Assembly: GCF_019130065.1 (NCBI RefSeq)
Contig: NZ_JAHSPG010000017.1
Span: forward strand, 62,001 to 126,000
DNA length: 64,000 nt
Direction of reading: 5' to 3'
From: Pinibacter aurantiacus
Lineage (GTDB): Bacteria; Bacteroidota; Bacteroidia; Chitinophagales; Chitinophagaceae
In this document: positions 51,168 through 58,219 of the stretch, in pieces
Layout of the letters: every line of letters starts with the position of its first letter
Position numbering within the stretch: the stretch's first letter is position 1
Position numbers and translations under genes: made by a program
The notes under the pieces: generated by a model
Database searches by the model: none
Seen by the model: the letters and a program-made list of their open reading frames with translations, nothing else
What the model was told of the DNA's origin: nothing

Positions 51168-54100
51168 TTAAAATGCTGCGTTTACACTGAAGGAAAATGT
51201 ATTGGCAAAAGGATACTCAATGCCGCGTTCTCTTTGTACCGTGGACACTCGGAAAATGTCATTTGCGTAAGCAGTGATCCTGAAACTTTCCATGCCCAGT
51301 GTTTTGATCCATTTCTGACCAAGGAAATCATACCCAAGACTGAATGACTCACCGGATATATAATTTTCTTTTTGTACAAAGCGGGATGAGATGGGCGTAG
51401 CTCCTTCTAATTTTGACGTTACGAGATAAATTCCTTTGAACGGAGCGTTGTCTCCCGGCTTTTGCCAGCGGTCGTATAATGCACGTTTGTCCTGGTTGTT
51501 ACCGACAGAGAGATAGCTGATGTTTTCAACTTTGTTGAACAGTGCGGAATTGTATACGCTTGCACCAACACTATAACGTACCGCTGCACTGAATGTGAAA
51601 CCTTTGTAGCGAAAGTTGGTGCTGATTACACCCTGCGCCTTCGGCTGTGTGTTGCCTACTTTTACCACATCATTTACATCGTAAGTAAACGTGTATTGAC
51701 CATCTTTCTTAATAAATACTTCCTGCCCTGTTGAGGGATCAATGCCTGCAGAACGCACTGCCCATATATCGGTTGGACTATTTCCATCGATATATCTTTC
51801 AAGCGATTTATTTAACTGGTTTTGTTTGTTTAAACCCGCGAGCGTATTGTTGAAGTTTTGAAATTTGCTTTCGAGCATTCCAATGGTTCCACCCAGCGTC
51901 CACATGATCCTTTTATTAAGGTTGTTGATGATCTTATAACCAACGCCCAGATCCATTCCCTTTGTAGATAATGTGCCGGTGTTCAGCGGGTAACTGTTAA
52001 TGCCTGTAGAAGAAGGCAACGGCGCCATAACGATCATAGGATCAGTAACTTTGGTATAGACATTACCTGTTAATGACAATCTTGATTCAAATGCCTGTAA
52101 GTCGAGACCTAAGTTTTTTGAAGTTGTAAGCGGCCATGAAAGATTCGGATTTGCCAGTGTCGCAAGATCAACACCTTGTCCGAATTGGTTGATGTAACTG
52201 TCATACACATACGTAGCTATCGAAGTGATGGCTCCAAAATTTTGGTTGCCACTTGTTCCTACGGAAGCTCTTAAGCGCAATGTATTCAACCATTTTGCTT
52301 TGTTAAGGAACGCTTCATTATGGATGTTCCATCCTGCTCCTATTGACCAGAAAGGACTGAATTTGTTATCAGAACCAAAGGCCGTTGATCCATCGAGACG
52401 ATACGTGAAGTCTGCAAAATACCTGTTGTCAAACGAATAGTTTAAACTTCCAAGCAGGTTGTTGCGACGAAAAACAGAAGTTGTGGAACTTGGTTTGGAA
52501 TTGTTCTGGTAACTAAACGCGAAAGCGGGATTGCCTGTGCTTCCTGCAGGGAAACCTACTGCAGTAAAAGAAATCATTTCATTTCTTGTCTGTTCTGCTT
52601 CTGCACGAAGATTGGCAGTTACCTGATGTACACCGTTGAATAGTTTGCCATAGGTAAGCATCACGTTTGTCTGGTAATTGAATCCGCTAGTCTTTTTGTT
52701 GGTGTATTTTCCTTTGGTAAAAATGCTGCTATCCTGGAACAAAGTATTTTCAGGGGAAATAAAAGTAACTCCGGTAGTTGTATTCTGGTTAATGGAAATG
52801 GCTCCCTGCAATTGCAACTCAGGAAGAATGGTGTAAATGAGTTGCAGATTTTCATTGTAGCCAAATGACTTTGTACTGTTGGTGCTTGGTAACAACGCAT
52901 TGTACAATGGGTTGAACACATAGAATGTAGAGCCTAAATAATCTTTGCTTACTTCGAGGTATTTTTGAGCAATGCCTAATGAATCTCTTTTTTGAAAATA
53001 AGCCGGTGCTTTTACAAAGTTTGAGAAAGAACCATAGGGCGACTCAGTGGCATTGTAACCGTTAAGATAAAGTTTGTTGGAGAGGTTGAATTTTCCTTTG
53101 CGATAGCTAAAATCAAAGCTGCCTCCCCAGTTTTGTCTTCCGGAGCCTTTCATTACCCCGGAAATATTTTTGTAGTTGAATCCAAGGCCATAGCGGGTTG
53201 TGGCGTCTCCGCCATCTGCATATAAATTCGTGTTTGAAGTAAATCCCGTTTGAACCGGTTCATTTAGCCAATACGTGTCAGTGCCTTGTTGTACCAAAGC
53301 GAGGTGCTTGCTGTACAAATCATCGAGGTAGTATTGGTTCGCCCATGATGCGGTGTTTGGTCCCATGGTATAACGGCCCGCCAGTTTTTCAAACTGTAAT
53401 TCTTCCTTTGAGTTCATCATGTTGTAACCCGAAAGATCAGGAGCCTGCACGTTGAAATCGCCGGAGTAAGAAAGACGCATCTTCCCGGGACGTGGCTTTT
53501 TTGTTTCAATAACCACCACGCCATTTGCGGCTTGTGCACCGTAAAGTGCCGTAGATGCTGCATCCTTAAGAATGGTAACGCTTCCAATTCTGTTGATGTC
53601 AAGGTTATTGATTATCTGCAGAGAAACCCTGAAGCCATCGAGTACAAATAAAGGTTGGTTGGGGTCTGAGTTGAATTCGTCTTTTAAAGCACTGCTGCTG
53701 ATGCTGCTTTGACCGCGGATCTCAATGTTTGGCAAGGAATTGGGGTTAGAGCCTTGCACGTTGTTGTCCATTACAATGAAAGATGGGTCAAGGGTTTTGA
53801 GGCTTTGAATGAGGTTCTGGTTGCCGACAACTTTTAATTGCTCTCCAGTAAATGTTGCAGTGGCACCGGTAAAACTTTCTTTTTTTCTACCGAACATTCC
53901 TGTTACAACGATGTCATCAAGCTTTTTGCTGGCCTTCTTCATGGCAACAAAGAAATTCGTTTTGTTGCCGATTTCAATGGTTTTCGTTTCGTATCCTACA
54001 TACTGTACAAAGATTTCCTTGGTGTTTTCTGGCAGGTAAACTTTAAACTCTCCCGCTTCATTTGTGATGCCGCCAAGCGCTCTGACGTTGCCAACCATAA

Positions 54101-54686
54101 CTGTACCATCGGTTCTTGTAACATTGTTTGGCCGGCCCTTTACGAAGACTGATGCACCTGGCAATGGCTCGTTATTTTCGTTTACTACAGTTCCTGTTAT
54201 TAAGATCTTATCGCCGTAGACTTTAGCAGCCATAGCTTGAACATTGACGATGTCTGGCGGACCAGGTTGCCTCACGATGATCCTTTCCCCGCCTGTGTCT
54301 GCTACATTGTAAGTGGTTGTCGGTCTTACGTACGTAGTTTTTTTTCTTCCTGAAACGATACTGTAATTGGTGTCATTGATCTTGATGACCTTCAATCCAT
54401 GTGGCTGAACTAATTTCTTTAAAACCGTTTCTACGGGTTCGTTTGATGAAGCCAGATCATAATTGGCGGAAATGCCATTGACTAATTTATCTTCAAACAA
54501 TAAGTTGATGTGATAGCGTTTTTGTACCTGTTGCAAGAGGTCCCTGAGAGAACTGTCTGCCGTAGCAGCGGTTATTTGTACGCGGGAATTGGTGTTCAGC
54601 GCGTAGGCTATGTTTTGGGCTGGTATATACCCTGGCGACACCGCCACGCATGCGGAGGCGATAAAACACAGAAGATGTTTTCTCAT
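51168..54686 (-). CDS. SusC/RagA family TonB-dependent transporter with STN domain (locus 2)
   Basis: 1172 residues. Signal peptide of about 23 residues (ending GYIPAQ). STN domain at about 40-108 (DSSLRDLLQQVQKRYHINLL), a Thr-rich linker, then a carboxypeptidase-D-like domain (about 160-250) that carries about 20 extra residues (GRPNNVTRTDGTVMVGNVRA) between GASVFVK and the usual GEF turn. The plug has NSLPNIEIRGQSS and ILKDAASTALYGAQAANGVV; the barrel ends FSFSVNAAF. It imports the SusD-bound ligand and signals to FecR. It starts 38 bases after the fecR stop. Confidence 0.95.
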   Translation of the reverse strand: MRKHLLCFIASACVAVSPGYIPAQNIAYALNTNSRVQITAATADSSLRDLLQQVQKRYHINLLFEDKLVNGISANYDLASSNEPVETVLKKLVQPHGLKVIKINDTNYSIVSGRKKTTYVRPTTTYNVADTGGERIIVRQPGPPDIVNVQAMAAKVYGDKILITGTVVNENNEPLPGASVFVKGRPNNVTRTDGTVMVGNVRALGGITNEAGEFKVYLPENTKEIFVQYVGYETKTIEIGNKTNFFVAMKKASKKLDDIVVTGMFGRKKESFTGATATFTGEQLKVVGNQNLIQSLKTLDPSFIVMDNNVQGSNPNSLPNIEIRGQSSISSSALKDEFNSDPNQPLFVLDGFRVSLQIINNLDINRIGSVTILKDAASTALYGAQAANGVVVIETKKPRPGKMRLSYSGDFNVQAPDLSGYNMMNSKEELQFEKLAGRYTMGPNTASWANQYYLDDLYSKHLALVQQGTDTYWLNEPVQTGFTSNTNLYADGGDATTRYGLGFNYKNISGVMKGSGRQNWGGSFDFSYRKGKFNLSNKLYLNGYNATESPYGSFSNFVKAPAYFQKRDSLGIAQKYLEVSKDYLGSTFYVFNPLYNALLPSTNSTKSFGYNENLQLIYTILPELQLQGAISINQNTTTGVTFISPENTLFQDSSIFTKGKYTNKKTSGFNYQTNVMLTYGKLFNGVHQVTANLRAEAEQTRNEMISFTAVGFPAGSTGNPAFAFSYQNNSKPSSTTSVFRRNNLLGSLNYSFDNRYFADFTYRLDGSTAFGSDNKFSPFWSIGAGWNIHNEAFLNKAKWLNTLRLRASVGTSGNQNFGAITSIATYVYDSYINQFGQGVDLATLANPNLSWPLTTSKNLGLDLQAFESRLSLTGNVYTKVTDPMIVMAPLPSSTGINSYPLNTGTLSTKGMDLGVGYKIINNLNKRIMWTLGGTIGMLESKFQNFNNTLAGLNKQNQLNKSLERYIDGNSPTDIWAVRSAGIDPSTGQEVFIKKDGQYTFTYDVNDVVKVGNTQPKAQGVISTNFRYKGFTFSAAVRYSVGASVYNSALFNKVENISYLSVGNNQDKRALYDRWQKPGDNAPFKGIYLVTSKLEGATPISSRFVQKENYISGESFSLGYDFLGQKWIKTLGMESFRITAYANDIFRVSTVQRERGIEYPFANTFSFSVNAAF

Positions 54687-54724
54687 GTCAGTTTTTGGTT
54701 TGAAAAAAAGTATGTAAAAAGCGG

Positions 54725-55741
54725 CTAAGGTTGTTCGTTGCGAATCACGATTTCTTTTCCCTTTCTCTCCAGCTGCATGTTGATAGCAGCACTGATTGAA
54801 GCGAGCAATATCGTATCATTTTCGGTGGAAACAGCACCTGATATGGTTTTATTGTACACCTCATCGTCTTCCACTTTCACTTTAAAACCATAATTATCTT
54901 CAAGCATTGTGATCACCTCTCTCATTGGTGTTTTGTCGAATTCAAGCCTGTTGTTTTTCCAGGCGCTAATTTTATCCGGCACTACCTTTTGGTTCAGCAG
55001 TATTTTTTTTGAAGCAGAGAACGTTACTACGTCCCCCGGTGCCAGCACTATTTTGGAACGTTCATTGTCTTTCAAATCGAGCTGCACTTTACCATTGTTA
55101 AGCGCCACAGTCGTTATCTGGTGCCTGTTGTCTACGTTAAAGGATGTTCCCAAAACCTGTACGTTTAACTGGTCCGTGTGTACAATGAACCTGCTGCTCT
55201 CCTTTGTAACTTCAAAGCCGTTGACGTGATTAACCTCAAAGAATGCCTCGCCATCCAGCCATACTTCACGTGGCTTTCCAGTGTTCCATTTGTTAGAATA
55301 ACGTAGTGTCGAGTTTGCATTCAATGTAACTATGGAATGATCGGGCAACTCAACTTTTTTCATCTCTGCGTATCTTGTTGTCACTGTTACATCGCGATTG
55401 ATGCTCCACCAATACCCCGCTCCTGCTGTAACGATCACCACGGCTGCTGCTGCATATTTCCACCATTTGTTCATTCCTACTACTTTAGCAGGTTGTTTGC
55501 CCGCCATTGCAATAACATTGTCCCACACCCTGGACTGAGCGCCAGCCGCTGATTGTATGGCCGATGGTTGTATGGTGCCAAGCAAAACTTTTGCTTCCTC
55601 TGAAAACGATTTCAATTGCTGATGTTCCTCCATTGCGTTCTCCCAGGCCCGCGCATGGGCATTTTGTTCGCCGTGCACCCAGGCGAGAAAATCATCATCG
55701 AGCAAAATATCTTCTACAGTATAATTCCGGTATTGCTTCAT
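54725..55741 (-). CDS. FecR family anti-sigma/signal transducer (locus 2)
   Basis: 338 residues from the ATG at 55741 (MKQYRNYTVEDILLDD); a frame open to 55804 would add a non-conserved leader. Cytosolic sigma-binding region at 1-85 (DDDFLAWVHGEQNAHARAWE), one membrane helix at about 91-109, then the FecR domain (KVELPDHSIVTLNANSTLRY, VWLDGEAFFEVN, VQVLGTSFNVDN) and DUF4974 (LEFDKTPMREVITMLEDNYG). It lies directly after the sigma gene (85 bases) and before susC (38 bases). Confidence 0.95.
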   Translation of the reverse strand: MKQYRNYTVEDILLDDDFLAWVHGEQNAHARAWENAMEEHQQLKSFSEEAKVLLGTIQPSAIQSAAGAQSRVWDNVIAMAGKQPAKVVGMNKWWKYAAAAVVIVTAGAGYWWSINRDVTVTTRYAEMKKVELPDHSIVTLNANSTLRYSNKWNTGKPREVWLDGEAFFEVNHVNGFEVTKESSRFIVHTDQLNVQVLGTSFNVDNRHQITTVALNNGKVQLDLKDNERSKIVLAPGDVVTFSASKKILLNQKVVPDKISAWKNNRLEFDKTPMREVITMLEDNYGFKVKVEDDEVYNKTISGAVSTENDTILLASISAAINMQLERKGKEIVIRNEQP

Positions 55742-55826
55742 ACGTTTCAAAGGAGTAATTGTTATAAAGACGGTTAGAGTTGTTTTTTTACCCCACTGGT
55801 TCACAACTTTTTTAAAATATTTTTTT

Positions 55827-56417
55827 TCAAAACAAAAAAGAAGCCTGCAAAGCCCAAAGAATAATGGCGGCCCCTGCCTTGTAAATGACCCTCAAAGCCT
55901 CTATGGACCTGGCCATTAGCTTATAGGTGGCTTTAGGTGAAAGATCGAGGATTGAAGAAATTTCCTGGTAAGAAAAATTTTCATAGAACCTTAAATAAAT
56001 GGCTTCCCGTTGTCTTGCTGTGAGTTGTTCCATTGCTTTCTGCAATTTTTGCTGCAGCAGCATTGCCTGTTCTTTTTCCATTACCGTGTCATCTACTGCC
56101 AGTGTAAATTCAAAGGGAGAATCGTTGGCGCTCAATCTTTTTTCTGCACGAAGTTTGTCGATCAGCAGATTTTTAAACGAACGGAATAAATAGTTTTTGA
56201 CAGATACAGGCAGTGTGAGCTTGTGGCGGGTATTGATGAACTTTATAAACAGGTCCTGGATGGCATCTTCTACAAATACTGCATCGGCGCAGTATCGGAA
56301 GCCATAGGCATATAGTTGATCGAAGTAAAGCTGGTAAAGCTTTTCCAGACCACTATCATCGCCCTTTAAAAATGCAGCCCACATCTCCTGCGGCTGTTCC
56401 ATGCCAGAGTCGTTCAT
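55827..56417 (-). CDS. FecI-type ECF sigma factor with hydrophobic C-terminal tail (locus 2)
   Basis: 196 residues from the ATG at 56417; a TTG seven codons earlier is in frame. Region 2 at about 17-85 (LEKLYQLYFDQLYAYGFRYC, FVEDAIQDLFIKFI, VKNYLFRSFKNLLIDKLR); region 4 at about 125-180 (LTARQREAIYLRFYENFSYQ, EISSILDLSPKATYKLMARS). The tail AGAAIILWALQASFLF is hydrophobic like that of the locus 1 sigma factor. It should activate fecR-susCD of locus 2. Confidence 0.93.
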   Translation of the reverse strand: MNDSGMEQPQEMWAAFLKGDDSGLEKLYQLYFDQLYAYGFRYCADAVFVEDAIQDLFIKFINTRHKLTLPVSVKNYLFRSFKNLLIDKLRAEKRLSANDSPFEFTLAVDDTVMEKEQAMLLQQKLQKAMEQLTARQREAIYLRFYENFSYQEISSILDLSPKATYKLMARSIEALRVIYKAGAAIILWALQASFLF

Positions 56418-56465
56418 TAGATTCTCAACAGTTAGCAAATGAAGATAGCATATAGTTGGTTTATA

Positions 56466-56498
56466 TCAAAAAAGCACTGGTGGTGAGCCAGCGCTTTT
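56466..56498 (-). terminator. Intrinsic terminator of the tlpA-like gene, locus 2
   Basis: On the minus strand AAAAGCGCTGG, a 7-base loop and CCAGTGCTTTT followed by TT. It lies between the tlpA-like gene and the sigma gene, so the two are separate units. Confidence 0.8.
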
Positions 56499-56502
56499 GA
56501 AA

Positions 56503-56640
56503 CAATTAATAATTAATAATTAAAAATTAATAGGTGCTGCATCCGAAAGAGAAATCAAGTGGTTTTATTTTTAAACAGTCAGTAATACGATATTCGGAAG
56601 AAAGGCGGCCCTGTTAATTATTAATTATTAATTGTTAATT
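56503..56640. repeat. TTAATAA-word inverted repeat element (family C, copy 3)
   Basis: Left arm 56503-56532, right arm 56613-56640, spacer 80 bases. The right arm covers the last Asn codon and the TAA stop (56635-56637) of the tlpA-like gene. Confidence 0.88.
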
Positions 56641-58011
56641 TTCTCTTAGTGTTTCATTCAATAGCGTCTTCAACGCTGCCTCCGACGGCCTTGGCGCATC
56701 TACAGTCACAATCTTTCCTTCTTTGTCAAACACCATAAAACGTGGAATGCCGTTGATGTCGTAGAATTTTGCGATGTCGCTCCAGCCCGCGGCAAATAGC
56801 TGCGTGCCGCCCAGTTGCTGCGTTTGCACGAAGGTTTTCCATTTTTCTTTGTCTTTCAGTTCATCTACGGAAATGCTTACAAACACGACATTCTTGTCCT
56901 TCATTTCTTCCTCCAATGTTTTTAAGAATGGCAATTCTTTTTTGCATGGGCCGCACCATGTGGCCCAAACATCGATCAGTACTACCTTTCCTTTGAGATC
57001 ATTCATGCTCACTTTGTTGCCGTTAATATCTTCATAAGAAAAATTGTAAGAAGCACTTCCTTTCTTAAAGTTGTTCATCGCCTTCATGGTATTGAAATAC
57101 GCAGCTTTCATTGAATCGGTTACCAGGTATTTTTTTAAAGGATCAATAGTGCTTGTAAACTCTTCGTAAGACTTGAAACGACTCATGTTGTTGGCTACAT
57201 ACGCTCCTTTCAAAGTGTCATTGCCAAACAGGTTCGCTGCCCATTCGGTGCGGTTTGCCGGAGCAGGTGCATTCCTGTCACCCATGAGTGTGCAGAAGGT
57301 TGAGTAGTTTCCCATGTACTCAACTGTTTCCCCCAGTTGCAAAACAGAAGCAGAAGTGTATTTCGGACTTTTTATAATCTGAGCGTAAAAATCGGGATAC
57401 TCTGCTTTTGTGGGATGCGTAGAATGTGGTACCAGCAAGTAATGCATGGCATCAAGCTCCACATCCATGTCAACCGCCATCTTCATCAGTGCGTTGAATT
57501 TTTTATTGGGCGTGGTGATTTTTTGATTGAACTTTTTTGCCTCGGGTAAAAAAACATTCAGATTTTTAAAATACTCCTGGTATTCCATGTTGATCTTTGT
57601 AAACTGAAATGCAGGGCGGGCAATAACAGAGGACGCTGCGGCCCAATCTGCCAGCAGTTTGTTTTCCTGCGAGCCGGTTATCATTTTGTAACCCTCGTCA
57701 TTTATTTCGACTGACAAAGCATCTCCGCTTTTTACATAGATCCTCACGGGATTGTTGCCTTTGCCTTCTGCTATATAGTAAAAACCTTCCTCCGGATTGG
57801 AGAGTGCGAAAGCGAAATCCTTGTCCTTGCCGGGTTTTGCGGTGGCAATGGGAATGCGTTTGCCTTCATGCACTTTCATCAGCATCATGTCGGCAGTATA
57901 ATTCTTTTGAAAGGAGCCGGTCAGTAAAAACAATTTCGCGGGTGGTACGGTTGCGAGTACGGTTGTGTAGCAAGCTGCCATCAGCAGCAATAAAGCAGAG
58001 CATTTCTTCAT
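56635..58011 (-). CDS. TlpA-type thioredoxin, exported (locus 2)
   Basis: 458 residues from the ATG at 58011 (MKKCSALLLLMAACYTTVLA); the frame continues upstream to 58239 but that part lies within repeats and is not conserved. The N-terminal beta domain (about 25-120) is DUF4369-like (LFLLTGSFQKNYTADMMLMK), a helical linker follows, then the thioredoxin domain (about 315-458) with VLIDVWATWCGPCKKELPFL and INGIPRFMVFDKEGKIV (cis-Pro). The role is periplasmic disulfide reduction. It lies upstream of the sigma gene with a terminator in between, whereas the locus 1 copy lies downstream of its sigma gene. Confidence 0.92.
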   Translation of the reverse strand: MKKCSALLLLMAACYTTVLATVPPAKLFLLTGSFQKNYTADMMLMKVHEGKRIPIATAKPGKDKDFAFALSNPEEGFYYIAEGKGNNPVRIYVKSGDALSVEINDEGYKMITGSQENKLLADWAAASSVIARPAFQFTKINMEYQEYFKNLNVFLPEAKKFNQKITTPNKKFNALMKMAVDMDVELDAMHYLLVPHSTHPTKAEYPDFYAQIIKSPKYTSASVLQLGETVEYMGNYSTFCTLMGDRNAPAPANRTEWAANLFGNDTLKGAYVANNMSRFKSYEEFTSTIDPLKKYLVTDSMKAAYFNTMKAMNNFKKGSASYNFSYEDINGNKVSMNDLKGKVVLIDVWATWCGPCKKELPFLKTLEEEMKDKNVVFVSISVDELKDKEKWKTFVQTQQLGGTQLFAAGWSDIAKFYDINGIPRFMVFDKEGKIVTVDAPRPSEAALKTLLNETLREN

Positions 58012-58090
58012 TATAAAGCTTTTATAGTTTATGACATTCGTATAGACGAGTGAACGGTGCTGTTTTACCCCATGACGGGTTTTGTTTTTT

Positions 58091-58172
58091 TTAGCTGAAC
58101 GCCGAACGCTTAACGCCGAACGCCGTTTGGGTGTATCAGGCATTAAGCGTTTGGTGTTTGGCCTTAAGCGTG
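58091..58172. repeat. TAACGCC/GAACGCC-word inverted repeat element (family B, copy 4)
   Basis: Left arm about 58091-58126, right arm about 58138-58172. Its spacer GTGTATCAGG is the reverse complement of CCTGATACAC in the copy at 60561-60646; the two copies flank the S9 peptidase gene. Confidence 0.8.
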
Positions 58173-58219
58173 CATTAAAGCAAACTTTCCTTATTTTGTG
58201 GCCTTCTATAAGATTAAAT

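Noticed and set aside
58082-58219. Upstream extension of the S9 peptidase frame by 46 residues
   Set aside because: The extension only translates the TAACGCC repeat element, and a signal peptide starts at the ATG at 58220.
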